Notes: generated from the letters alone by a model not told the origin. A DNA stretch of 8,481 nt from an uncultured Eubacteriales bacterium (GCA_900547295.1 URGK01000089.1:1-8481), one strand, 5' to 3'; numbered from the stretch's first letter, positions 1 through 7,273 are shown. Numbers and translations are program-made.

Positions 1-527
1 TATCTGTCCATAAGCTCCTCTGTCACATCGTCAGGATTTATATACCAGAAAAACAGAATGTCAAATCTGCTTATGAACATTTTAACTATCCGCTCCGTTA
101 TATCATTTATCCTGCCTGTGTCAGGCTCAGGTGTGTCGATCAGATATTTGAGCAGCGAAATCAGCGTACCCTTGAGCTGCCTGAAATCTGGCCTGTCGAG
201 GTTTTTGCCTATGCCCTCACATACAAACAGGATTGATGTAATAAACGGATATTTTGCTTCAAAGCTGTTGAGATTGATATAAAAGGAGATACATATATTG
301 TCCGCTCCGTCGCACAGATAGTATGCATCCTTGTCTATGGATACAAACTCTCCCGCCCTCAGAGGTATGTCCTCATAGCCGTATGACAGAGTAATCTCTC
401 CTTTAAGACAGAATATTATTTCAAGTATATTTTCATCGTGAAGCTGTGTGGGTATTCTCTCCGCCGAGTATATGCTGATGCCCAGAGGTGTGCCCTCAAA
501 CCAGCTTATTTTTCTTTCTTCTGACAT
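1..527 (-). CDS. AraC-type transcriptional regulator, N-terminal part (cut by window edge)
   Basis: The first 175 codons of a gene that runs off the left edge. The start ATG (527-525) follows a CAGGT ribosome binding site about 7 nt upstream and a good sigma-A promoter. The visible part looks like the N-terminal cupin sensor domain of AraC-family regulators: H30 followed by LEIIFCLKGE (35-44), then IPLRAGEF (54-61), a beta-strand pattern that usually binds a small effector such as a sugar. After it comes the helical linker typical of Firmicute AraC proteins (about 105-175, including RFDILFFWY at 154-162). The two C-terminal helix-turn-helix motifs that would bind DNA lie outside the window, so the family call rests on the sensor domain only. 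It is a separate transcription unit behind the rnpB terminator. The regulated genes and ligand cannot be told from here. Confidence 0.75.
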   Translation of the reverse strand, partial: MSEERKISWFEGTPLGISIYSAERIPTQLHDENILEIIFCLKGEITLSYGYEDIPLRAGEFVSIDKDAYYLCDGADNICISFYINLNSFEAKYPFITSILFVCEGIGKNLDRPDFRQLKGTLISLLKYLIDTPEPDTGRINDITERIVKMFISRFDILFFWYINPDDVTEELMDR

Positions 528-555
528 AATTTTTACCTGCCTTTATAATAAATAC

Positions 556-584
556 ATAATATTCTATCAGAGTTTTTTCGTCAA
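556..584 (-). promoter_or_regulatory. Sigma-A type promoter of the AraC-family gene
   Basis: On the minus strand TTGACG (584-579) is followed by a 17-nt spacer and TATTAT (561-556), each one mismatch from the consensus -35 and -10 boxes. Transcription would start near 549, giving a leader of about 20 nt that still contains the ribosome binding site before the ATG at 527. It lies between the rnpB terminator and the regulator gene, as expected for an independent unit. Confidence 0.75.
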
Positions 585-600
585 TAACCAATTTAGCTCC

Positions 601-628
601 ATAACAAAAGAACCCCTAAAGGTCCTTT
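601..628 (-). terminator. Hairpin terminator after rnpB
   Basis: On the minus strand AAAGGACC (628-621), a 6-nt loop and GGTTCTTT (614-607) form an 8-bp stem with one G-T pair, followed by a short T-rich stretch (TTGTTAT). It begins about 12 nt after the 3' end of RNase P RNA and ends before the promoter of the next gene. The T tract is interrupted, so efficiency may be moderate. Confidence 0.65.
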
Positions 629-640
629 GTATATGATATT

Positions 641-982
641 CGGGCAGGCTGTAAGCCGGGTTCTGTATCAGACAATCATCTATCTAGACCTGCTGTCACC
701 AGCAGGCTCAAGCGACCCACCAACCCGGGCAGCGACGGGCAGCCGCCTTTTATGCCCGCTTTTGGTCTTGCTCCGAATGGGGTTTACACGGCCAGCATGT
801 TACCATACTGCCGGTGAGCTCTTACCTCACCATTTCAACCTTGCCACAGCCAAACTGTTTCGGCGGTATGTTTCTGTTGCACTTTCCTTAAGGTTACCCT
901 CACCAGACGTTATCTGGCATCCTCGCCCTGTGGAGCCCGGACTTTCCTCACGCCTTACGGCCTGCGATTGTCTGCCTGCCCG
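641..982 (-). ncRNA. rnpB: RNase P RNA (rnpB), bacterial type A-like
   Basis: This is the catalytic RNA subunit of RNase P, which removes the 5' leader from precursor tRNAs together with the RnpA protein. The universal P4 core is present in both halves: GAGGAAAGTCCGGGCTCC (949-932) and ACAGAACCCGGCTTACAG (666-649). The ends close as helix P1, with CGGGCAGGC (982-974) pairing with GCCTGCCCG (649-641). Other conserved blocks are GGTGAGGTAAGAGCTCACC (near 815-835), GGAGCAAGACCAAA (about 777-764) and the L15 region with GGGTTGGTGGGTCGCTTGAGCC, which contacts the tRNA CCA end. The GGTAAGAGC hairpin and overall layout, about 342 nt long, fit type A rather than the Bacillus type B. The mature ends are taken from P1 and may be off by a few bases. 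No convincing promoter is visible just upstream. Confidence 0.97.
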
Positions 983-989
983 AATAATA

Positions 990-1775
990 TCAAATTTTTT
1001 CAAACGGATTTATATCTATACTGCTTATGATAAAATCCACTTCTGTAAATTCATTTGAATACATCAGTTCTGTAAAAGCATCTGCAAATATCCTCTCCGT
1101 ACCGAAATGACCCGCGTCTATAACGCACATTCCCATTTCTCTGGCATTAATCGCCTCGTGATATTTAACATCTCCCGTAACAAACACATCACAGCCGTTT
1201 TTCATTGCAGGCTCTATGTATTCAGACCCTGCGCCGCTACATATTCCCACCTTGCTTACCGGAGTATCAGGCTCGCCTGTAATTGTAACAAAGCTTCTGT
1301 CTATTCCAAGTCCATCAGCCAGTGTATGCGCAAGCTCTAGAAGACTTGTCTGCCTGCAGTAGCCTGTTCTTGTGATTTCATCATCACAGCCGTCTATAAT
1401 CAGCGGGTATATTTCGTCAAGGTCAAGGATATTCGCAATATAGTCGTTGTTTCCTCCCGGAGCCTTGTCAAAGTTGGTATGCAGTGAATATACGGATATG
1501 CCGTTGTTTATAAGGTCTATTATGTATCTGCCCCTGACTTCATCCGCATCAACGCTTTTAAGCCCCGTAAATATAAGGGGGTGATGAGTTATAATCATAT
1601 CGGCTTTTTCTCTTACGGCCTCCTCTATAACCTCAAAGGTTATTTCCAGCGCCACAAGAGCTCTTCTGATTTCTCTGTTGCCGCAGTTTATCTGTATTCC
1701 GCTGTTGTCCCAGCTCTCCTGTGTTTCCTCAGGAACTATGCTGTCCAGCCTGTTTATAAGGTCATACAGTTTCAT
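990..1775 (-). CDS. Nif3-like dinuclear metal centre protein
   Basis: A 261-residue member of the Nif3/YbgI/YqfO family, cytosolic proteins that form toroidal hexamers with a two-metal site in each subunit. The metal-binding signatures are visible: THHP (H64, H65), SLHTNFD (H99, D103) and AGHFGTE (H223, E227). The length matches the compact E. coli YbgI form and lacks the extra central domain found in Bacillus subtilis YqfO. The true reaction is not settled; database names such as GTP cyclohydrolase 1 type 2 are doubtful. The ATG at 1775-1773 is preceded by GGAGGG 8 nt upstream and lies inside the end of trmK (14-nt overlap), so the two are probably translationally coupled. The trmK-nif3 pairing is conserved in many Firmicutes. 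Confidence 0.93.
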   Translation of the reverse strand: MKLYDLINRLDSIVPEETQESWDNSGIQINCGNREIRRALVALEITFEVIEEAVREKADMIITHHPLIFTGLKSVDADEVRGRYIIDLINNGISVYSLHTNFDKAPGGNNDYIANILDLDEIYPLIIDGCDDEITRTGYCRQTSLLELAHTLADGLGIDRSFVTITGEPDTPVSKVGICSGAGSEYIEPAMKNGCDVFVTGDVKYHEAINAREMGMCVIDAGHFGTERIFADAFTELMYSNEFTEVDFIISSIDINPFEKI

Positions 1776-2484
1776 TTAACAGTCCCTCCAGATACTCTAT
1801 ATTTCGGTTTACAATAATTTGTTTGCCGTTATCTTTACTGAATTTGAGCTTTTCTGATATATCTTTCTCAGAATTTATTCTTCTCTGTATAAATTCCCTG
1901 CCAAGAGGCTCCTCTGCAAGCCATGGCGGCATCTCAAGGCGTATGTCATCCTCGGCAAGTGATGAGAAAAACGATATATTCTCCTGAAGCTTTGTCAGAT
2001 TTCTGCCTGCTTTCGTTATGGCAGTTATGATATTGCATATAAATCTGCCCTCTCTGACAAGTCTGTCGCCTGTAATACTGAAGCCGTTTGACAAAAGCCA
2101 GTGTCTGAGCCTTCCTGACGATATTCTCGGCTGCAGTACATATTTGCCCATGCTCATGGTCTTATTAATATCAGCAGACATAATCTGCGTCATCAGTATG
2201 CCTCCCATACCAGCTATTACAACGGTATCAACCTCACCGTCCTCCAGAACCTCAAGTCCGCTTCCCAGTCTTAAATCAAAGACTTCGCCGGGATAAAGCA
2301 TGGCGCAGTTGTCCCTTGCCTTGTCAAGAGAGCCTCTGCTGACATCAGCCATTATAACCTTAGGGCATATTCTGTTTTCCCACAGATAAATAGGCAGAAA
2401 TCCGTGGTCTGTACCTATGTCAGCCATGGTTTCCCCTGTATTTATCTCGTCTGCTATCATTTGCAGCCTGTCTGTCAATATCAT
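1762..2484 (-). CDS. trmK: tRNA (adenine-22-N1)-methyltransferase
   Basis: A SAM-dependent class I methyltransferase of 240 residues that by family methylates N1 of adenosine 22 in the D-loop of tRNAs. SAM-binding motif I is ADIGTDHG (21-28), and the TrmK-type signature AGMGG is at 91-95 followed by LQP (117-119). The C-terminal third (about 165-238) is charged and helical, matching the coiled-coil extension of the family, and ends in EKLKFSKDNGKQ and YLEGLLNE-type helices. Length is close to B. subtilis TrmK (about 238 aa). Its ATG shares one base with the rpoD stop (TAATG), so translation is likely coupled to rpoD. A weak AAAGGA site lies inside the end of rpoD. Confidence 0.93.
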   Translation of the reverse strand: MILTDRLQMIADEINTGETMADIGTDHGFLPIYLWENRICPKVIMADVSRGSLDKARDNCAMLYPGEVFDLRLGSGLEVLEDGEVDTVVIAGMGGILMTQIMSADINKTMSMGKYVLQPRISSGRLRHWLLSNGFSITGDRLVREGRFICNIITAITKAGRNLTKLQENISFFSSLAEDDIRLEMPPWLAEEPLGREFIQRRINSEKDISEKLKFSKDNGKQIIVNRNIEYLEGLLNETV

Positions 2485-3650
2485 TATTCTAAGTAGTCCT
2501 TTAATTTCTTGCTTCTGCTAGGGTGTCTGAGCTTTCTCAGCGCCTTTGCCTCAATCTGTCTTATTCTTTCTCTTGTTACATCAAACTGCTTGCCTACTTC
2601 TTCAAGAGTTCTGGCTCTGCCGTCCTCAAGACCGAAACGGAGCTTTAATACTTTCTGTTCTCTTTCGGTAAGGGTGTCAAGCACCTCAACAAGCTGCTCT
2701 TTTAGCATTGAAAATGCCGCAGCTTCTGCCGGAGCCGGAACCTCCTCGTCAGGTATGAAATCTCCCAGATGACTGTCTTCTTCTTCACCTATAGGTGTTT
2801 CAAGTGAAACAGGCTCCTGAGCTATTTTTAATATTTCCCTTACTTTTTCTTCGGAAATATCCATTTCTGCCGCAATTTCCTCAGGTGACGGCTCGCGTCC
2901 GTATTCCTGAAGCAGCTGTCTTGAAACTCTAATGAGCTTGTTAATTGTTTCAACCATATGAACCGGTATTCTGATAGTTCTTGCCTGATCCGCTATGGAA
3001 CGTGTAATAGCCTGTCTTATCCACCATGTCGCATATGTGGAGAATTTATATCCCTTTCTCCAGTCGAATTTATCTACAGCCTTGATAAGGCCGAGGTTTC
3101 CCTCCTGTATAAGGTCGAGGAACAGCATACCTCTGCCTACATATCTTTTGGCAATGCTGACTACAAGTCTGAGATTGGCTTCGCAAAGCTTTTTCTTTGC
3201 TTCCTCATCACCCTTTTCCATTTTTTTGGCAAGCTCTATTTCCTCATCTGCCGAAAGCAGAGGCACCTTGCCGATTTCCTTGAGATACATTCTTACAGGG
3301 TCATCTACTGTAATTCCTTTAGGAAGTGAGGCCTCAAGGTCAACGCTTCCGTCCTCTATAACCATATCGTCATCGTGTTCAAGGTCGTCTACATCAAGGT
3401 TAAGAAGCTCCGCCTCATCAGGCTCTATATCTGTATCATCGTTTCTGATTTCCATTTCGGATTCTATCTCAATACCCATGTTCATTATTTTTTCGTACAC
3501 ATCGTCGATAAAATCCTTATCCATATCGAGATTTCCTATTATTTCTGAAATCTCTCCGTAGGAAAGCTTGCCGCCCTTGCTCTTTGCTTTTTCCTTGAGC
3601 AGGGTTATACACTCTTTCTTTTTGTTTTCATCTGCTTCATTGTAGGCCAT
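2484..3650 (-). CDS. rpoD: RNA polymerase primary sigma factor (sigma-70/sigma-A)
   Basis: The housekeeping sigma factor, which directs core RNA polymerase to -35/-10 promoters. At 388 residues it is the short Firmicute form. Region 1.1 covers about 1-65, followed by a very acidic linker (66-110). Region 1.2 begins at DPVRMYLKEIG (117-127). Region 2 contains NLRLVVSIAKRY (159-170), DLIQEGN (179-185) and the -10 recognising FSTYATWWIRQA (203-214). Region 3 includes RIPVHM (227-232). Region 4.2, the -35 reader, is TLEEVGKQFDVTRERIRQIE (348-367), with the end KLRHPSRS typical of primary sigma factors. The start ATG has AAAGGGG (3667-3661) 10 nt upstream. It lies 81 nt after the annotated dnaG stop, but only 6 nt after the next in-frame stop of dnaG, a spacing more typical of this operon. 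Confidence 0.98.
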   Translation of the reverse strand: MAYNEADENKKKECITLLKEKAKSKGGKLSYGEISEIIGNLDMDKDFIDDVYEKIMNMGIEIESEMEIRNDDTDIEPDEAELLNLDVDDLEHDDDMVIEDGSVDLEASLPKGITVDDPVRMYLKEIGKVPLLSADEEIELAKKMEKGDEEAKKKLCEANLRLVVSIAKRYVGRGMLFLDLIQEGNLGLIKAVDKFDWRKGYKFSTYATWWIRQAITRSIADQARTIRIPVHMVETINKLIRVSRQLLQEYGREPSPEEIAAEMDISEEKVREILKIAQEPVSLETPIGEEEDSHLGDFIPDEEVPAPAEAAAFSMLKEQLVEVLDTLTEREQKVLKLRFGLEDGRARTLEEVGKQFDVTRERIRQIEAKALRKLRHPSRSKKLKDYLE

Positions 3651-3656
3651 ATGCTT

Positions 3657-3731
3657 CTATCCCCTTTCTTTCATCTGCTGCATCAGTTTCTGTATTTCCA
3701 TTTGTTCTGTCATAAGCTGCCTTATTTTTTC
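3657..3731 (-). pseudogene. Apparent severed C-terminal tail of dnaG, in frame behind an amber codon
   Basis: Directly after the dnaG TAG (3734-3732) the same frame stays open for 24 codons and ends at another TAG (3659-3657). The encoded stretch starts EKIRQLM and continues with TEQMEIQKLMQQMKERG, a charged, leucine/methionine-patterned helix of the kind that ends the helicase-binding domain of primases. Adding it would give a DnaG of about 585 residues, closer to the usual 580-605, and would place the stop 6 nt before rpoD. The rpoD ribosome binding site lies inside it. Alternative: an ATG at 3704 could start an 18-codon peptide (MTEQMEI...), but the ribosome binding site is weak. That this was once part of dnaG is inference from frame and pattern. 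Confidence 0.6.
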
Positions 3732-5414
3732 CTAATTTTCGGTTTCATCGGCAAGCTCTATTATTGTGCTTATCTCTTCATATCTGTCCCGGAGTTTTTC
3801 TATTTCCAGGGTAATAATACAGTCCTCGAGTATTTCCTGATCCTTGCCGCCAAGATAAACATTATCGACAATATTCCTGAATACTGCCATAGTCTGCTCG
3901 TCAAGACTGTCTGCAAGCTTGTTTATATCTATATCCTCTCCGTCTGTATACATCGCTTCAATACTGCTGAATATATTCTCGCCCTCACGGCTTTTGAATA
4001 TGTATCTGTAGGGCCGTATTGTCTCAAAAGTTCTGCTGTCATTTATAATCAGTTTTATGAGGTTTTTTTCCATCGGAGATATGTTCTCTGCAGGCTCCTG
4101 CTCCCTGTGACCTCTCTCCGGCGCTCTGCTGCGCTGCGTCTGCTCATCTTTATTATTGCCACGAAATTCAAGCCTTATAGCGCCCTCCGATATTTTTGCC
4201 TCTGCCGCTATTTTTTTGATATAGATATCCCTTTCGGCAGGTCTTAAATCCTGAAGCGCCGCTACGGTGTCCTTTACGAATTCTATTCTTCCGTCGGTTT
4301 CGTTAAGGTTGTGGCGGCTTTTTAGAACCTCGATTTTGTAGTCCGCATATGCAAGGGAGCTGTCTACAAGCTCCAAAAATGCCTGTCTGCCTTTTTTCTT
4401 TACGAACTCGTCAGGGTCCTTGCCGTCTGTAACGTGCAGAACTCTTGCTCTGCACCCCTCGCCGTGAAGTATGTCTATACCACGCAGCGCCGCTGCCTGT
4501 CCCGCATTGTCCGAGTCATAGGACAGTACAACGTTTCTGGTGTACCGCTTGAGCATCTTGGCCTGATTTTCGGTAAGCGCCGTACCCAGCGATGCCGACA
4601 CGTTTTTAATGCCGCTCTGATAAAGCGATACCACGTCCATATATCCCTCGACAAGTATGGCGCAGTCCTCTTTTGATATCTCCTGTCTTGCAAGGTTCAG
4701 ACCGTAAAGGTTGTTTTTTTTGAGGAATATGGGTGACTCGGGCGAATTGAGATATTTAGGCATACCCTCGCCTATAATCCTTCCCCCAAAGCCTATGACC
4801 TTGCCTCTTGTATTTATTATCGGAAATATGACCCGATCTCTGAATTTGTCGTAATATTTGCCCTTGGATTTTGATAAAAGGCCGATTTCAACAAGAGTAT
4901 CCGCATCAATTCCCTGCTCCGTCATATATCTGTACAGACTGTCCCATTTGTCATCGGCATAGCCTATGCCAAATTTTTTGATGGTTTCATATGTAATGCC
5001 TCTGTCCGTCATATATCTGTATCCCGGACTTTTGGCGCTTGCTATGGATTTAAAGAAAAATCTGGCCGCAAGCCTGTTTATCTCATACAGTCTGTCTTTT
5101 TTTTCGGTGTTTCTGCCGCCCCTGTGTTCAAGCGTGACTCCGTATTCCCTGGCAAGCTTTTCGAGGGCTTCGTTAAAGTCCAAATTGTAATAGCGTTTTA
5201 CAAATTCAAACACATCTCCTGTGGCTCCGCAGCCGAAGCACGTAAATATCTGTTTGCTTTCGGAAACAACAAAAGAAGGTGTTTTTTCGTTATGAAACGG
5301 GCAAACGCCCTTGTAGTTGCTCCCCGCTTTTTTGAGGGTGACAACCTGTCCTATGACATCAACGATATTACACCTGCTTTTAATTTCTTCAACTGCATTC
5401 TCGTAAACAGACAT
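3732..5414 (-). CDS. dnaG: DNA primase
   Basis: This enzyme makes the RNA primers for DNA replication and is recruited by the replicative helicase. Reading from the ATG at 5414 (perfect AGGAGGT upstream) gives 560 residues; the frame is open 8 codons further up, but without a ribosome site. The N-terminal CHC2-type zinc finger has C38, H41, C59 and C62. The catalytic TOPRIM domain has EGYMD (256-260, E256), D300 and D302 in SYDSDNAG, and DPDEF (333-337). The C-terminal helicase-binding domain runs from about 445 to the end. The protein ends at ADETEN before a TAG, after which the same frame stays open for 24 helix-like codons. It is therefore probably about 25 residues short in the DnaB-contacting tail, unless the TAG is an error or is read through. 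It is followed by rpoD. Confidence 0.96.
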   Translation of the reverse strand: MSVYENAVEEIKSRCNIVDVIGQVVTLKKAGSNYKGVCPFHNEKTPSFVVSESKQIFTCFGCGATGDVFEFVKRYYNLDFNEALEKLAREYGVTLEHRGGRNTEKKDRLYEINRLAARFFFKSIASAKSPGYRYMTDRGITYETIKKFGIGYADDKWDSLYRYMTEQGIDADTLVEIGLLSKSKGKYYDKFRDRVIFPIINTRGKVIGFGGRIIGEGMPKYLNSPESPIFLKKNNLYGLNLARQEISKEDCAILVEGYMDVVSLYQSGIKNVSASLGTALTENQAKMLKRYTRNVVLSYDSDNAGQAAALRGIDILHGEGCRARVLHVTDGKDPDEFVKKKGRQAFLELVDSSLAYADYKIEVLKSRHNLNETDGRIEFVKDTVAALQDLRPAERDIYIKKIAAEAKISEGAIRLEFRGNNKDEQTQRSRAPERGHREQEPAENISPMEKNLIKLIINDSRTFETIRPYRYIFKSREGENIFSSIEAMYTDGEDIDINKLADSLDEQTMAVFRNIVDNVYLGGKDQEILEDCIITLEIEKLRDRYEEISTIIELADETEN

Positions 5415-5418
5415 TCTT

Positions 5419-5425
5419 ACCTCCT
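5419..5425 (-). promoter_or_regulatory. Ribosome binding site that fixes the dnaG start
   Basis: AGGAGGT on the minus strand, 4 nt before the ATG at 5414. It is a full match to the anti-Shine-Dalgarno sequence and favours this ATG over the in-frame ATG 24 nt further upstream, which lies on the other side of it and has no such site. Confidence 0.85.
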
Positions 5426-5444
5426 GCGAAAAAATCACATATTC

Positions 5445-5473
5445 TTATTCGACAAAACAATGCCTGTTCCTTT
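5445..5473 (-). promoter_or_regulatory. Candidate sigma-H promoter in front of dnaG-rpoD
   Basis: On the minus strand AAAGGAACA (5473-5465), an 11-nt spacer and GTCGAATAA (5453-5445) match the Bacillus sigma-H consensus RNAGGAWWW-N11/12-RNNGAATWW at every position but one. An A-rich tract lies just upstream. Transcription would start near 5437-5440, leaving a leader of about 23-26 nt that includes the AGGAGGT site of dnaG. In B. subtilis the dnaG-sigA operon is known to carry a sigma-H promoter in addition to sigma-A promoters, which makes the position meaningful. No equally good sigma-A pair was found in this gap. It is a sequence match only, with no expression data. Confidence 0.6.
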
Positions 5474-5496
5474 TTTTTATTTTTAAACAATTTACA

Positions 5497-7251
5497 TTAA
5501 AATTCAAGATACCTCAGTATCTCTGTGAATATGAGCCTGCCGCATGGCGCTGCGGTCTGACTTCCGTACCTTACTCCCTTTGGATTGTCTGTAATAACGA
5601 GTACTGCTATTTCAGGGTCTTCCATAGGCGCCATACCTATAAACGAGGACCATGTTTTATTGCTGTAGCCGCTGCCGTCTTTTTTTGGCTGCTGGGCCGT
5701 ACCTGTCTTGCCTCCTATGCGGTAGCCCTTGACCTTAGCAGTACCTACGCCGCCCTTGTCTACAGCATACTCCATAATATCGCAAACTTCCTGCGCTGTT
5801 TTTTGAGAAACCGTATACCGTATTATCTCAGGCTTTATTTCCTCTATAACATTGCCGTCACTGTCAAGCAGCGCCTTTACAAGTCTTGGCTTCATCATTT
5901 TGCCGCCGTTTCCAAATGATGAAACAGCAGTTATGAGCTGAATTGGAGTTATGGCAACTCCATGCCCGTAGCCTCTTGCCGCCAAATCAACATTTCCCAC
6001 ATTTTTTGCTATAATCGACTCTGCCTCTCCCGGAAAGTCTATTCCTGTCTTTTGTGTCACACCAAAGGTTTCAAGATATTCATATGACTTGCGTGCGCCT
6101 ATTCGGAGCGACAGCTCCATAAAAACAGGATTGCACGAATTTCCCACAGCCTCTTTGAGGGTCTGGGTTCCGTGAGGCTTCTGATAGCTCCAGCACTTGA
6201 GAGTTTCATTGCCTATCTTTTTGAAACCATTGCAGTAAAATGTTTCGTTTACATTTGAAATTCCCTCCTCAAGAGCCATAGCTGTTGTAAGAAGCTTGAG
6301 GGTAGAGCCGGGCTCATACAGGTCGGTAACAAGTGAGTTTCTCCACATTGAACTCCAGTATTCTCCCTTTTTAGTCTCGGACATTTTATCAAGCTTTGCT
6401 CTTTCGGATTTCAGAAGCGGCACTCTCGGATTGTTGAGGTCAAATCCCGGAGTCTGCGCCATTGCAAGTATGTCGCCTGTTTTGGTATTCATTACAATAG
6501 CGGAAACCTTATCGCTTGAGGTTTTCTTTTTTGTCTTTGCTATTGCGGTTTCGACATGAGTCTGTATGACCTCATCGACAGTCAGCATAAGTCCGTATCC
6601 GTCAGAAACCTGATTATCCCGTTTGGTTCCTCCTGTCAGCAGGTTGCCTCCGCCGTCTGTAACTCTGACCGCTCTGCCTGATATACCGGACAGATAATCG
6701 TTATATTGAAGCTCAAGTCCAAACAGTCCGTTTCCGTCATCATTGACACCGCCTAGAGTATGAGCAAGTGAGGTGCCCTGTATGTAGTATCTGACAGGCT
6801 CCTCGGCAAGCTCTATGCCTGTAAGCTCCGCTTCCCTTATTTTGTCTGCCTGCTCCCCGGTAAGGTTCCTGGCAATTCTGACAAGGTATTTATCAAAATC
6901 TATTTCATTAAGAACATCTTCACTCCTGCAGTCAGCGGCATCAGCCACGGTCTTTGCTATTTTTGCCGCATATTCATCTCTGTCTTTGATGCCTGCATTG
7001 TTTGTTACACTGCCGCTTCTCAGCCACACCGCATACCTTGTAAGGCTTGCCGCCAGCATTTCACCGTTTATGTCATATATGGCTCCGCGTTTGGCTGTGA
7101 CATTTAAATCTCTTGTCTGCTGCACAGATGCCATCTTAGACAGTTCTTCTGATTTTACAATCTGAAGCCATGCCGTTCTGAAGCACAGAGCGACAAGCAG
7201 TATAAATGCAATCAGTAATAAAATGGTAAGTCTTTTTCTGCTTATATTCAT
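5497..7251 (-). CDS. Class B penicillin-binding protein (FtsI/SpoVD-type transpeptidase)
   Basis: A membrane-anchored DD-transpeptidase that cross-links peptidoglycan outside the membrane. From the ATG at 7251 it has 584 residues. Cytoplasmic residues 1-7 (MNISRKR) precede one membrane helix (about 8-25). The PBP dimerisation domain starts with RGAIYDINGEMLA (55-67) and includes GLFGLELQYNDYLSG (175-189). The transpeptidase domain has the three active-site motifs STLK (S316-K319), SCN (372-374) and KTGT (515-518), plus RGYGHG (426-431). The protein ends right after the transpeptidase domain with no PASTA repeats, unlike B. subtilis PbpB and SpoVD. The cysteine in SxN is tolerated because the middle position is variable. 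It lies 22 nt after dgt, so it is probably co-transcribed. Whether it serves division or sporulation cannot be decided from sequence. Confidence 0.93.
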   Translation of the reverse strand: MNISRKRLTILLLIAFILLVALCFRTAWLQIVKSEELSKMASVQQTRDLNVTAKRGAIYDINGEMLAASLTRYAVWLRSGSVTNNAGIKDRDEYAAKIAKTVADAADCRSEDVLNEIDFDKYLVRIARNLTGEQADKIREAELTGIELAEEPVRYYIQGTSLAHTLGGVNDDGNGLFGLELQYNDYLSGISGRAVRVTDGGGNLLTGGTKRDNQVSDGYGLMLTVDEVIQTHVETAIAKTKKKTSSDKVSAIVMNTKTGDILAMAQTPGFDLNNPRVPLLKSERAKLDKMSETKKGEYWSSMWRNSLVTDLYEPGSTLKLLTTAMALEEGISNVNETFYCNGFKKIGNETLKCWSYQKPHGTQTLKEAVGNSCNPVFMELSLRIGARKSYEYLETFGVTQKTGIDFPGEAESIIAKNVGNVDLAARGYGHGVAITPIQLITAVSSFGNGGKMMKPRLVKALLDSDGNVIEEIKPEIIRYTVSQKTAQEVCDIMEYAVDKGGVGTAKVKGYRIGGKTGTAQQPKKDGSGYSNKTWSSFIGMAPMEDPEIAVLVITDNPKGVRYGSQTAAPCGRLIFTEILRYLEF

Positions 7252-7255
7252 TGTA

Positions 7256-7264
7256 CCCTCTTTC
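7256..7264 (-). promoter_or_regulatory. Ribosome binding site that fixes the PBP start
   Basis: GAAAGAGGG lies 4 nt before the ATG at 7251. The frame is open 11 codons further up to a TTG at 7284 inside the end of dgt, but that start has no ribosome site and would add a charged stretch before the membrane anchor. The ATG is preferred. Confidence 0.7.
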
Positions 7265-7273
7265 GTCTGCCGT

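Noticed and set aside
627..1058. 143-codon open frame on the plus strand
   Set aside because: It lies antisense across rnpB, whose conserved P4 and P1 elements explain the sequence. The translated product resembles the well-known spurious ORFs over RNase P RNA.
2995..3561. 188-codon open frame on the plus strand, rich in serine
   Set aside because: Antisense shadow of rpoD; the Ser-rich product is what the reverse strand of acidic, Glu/Asp-rich coding sequence gives.
3732..3734. Genome-wide reassignment of TAG to an amino acid
   Set aside because: tadA and dgt both end normally with TAG at family-typical C-termini, so TAG works as a stop here; the dnaG case is better explained as a local event.
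4475..4693. 72-codon open frame on the minus strand in another frame of dnaG
   Set aside because: It lies fully within the TOPRIM-coding part of dnaG, has no ribosome site and no recognisable motif.
5415..5496. Terminator in the PBP-dnaG gap, suggested by the long A/T runs
   Set aside because: On the minus strand the run is A-rich, not T-rich, and no stable hairpin precedes it; transcription can read through.
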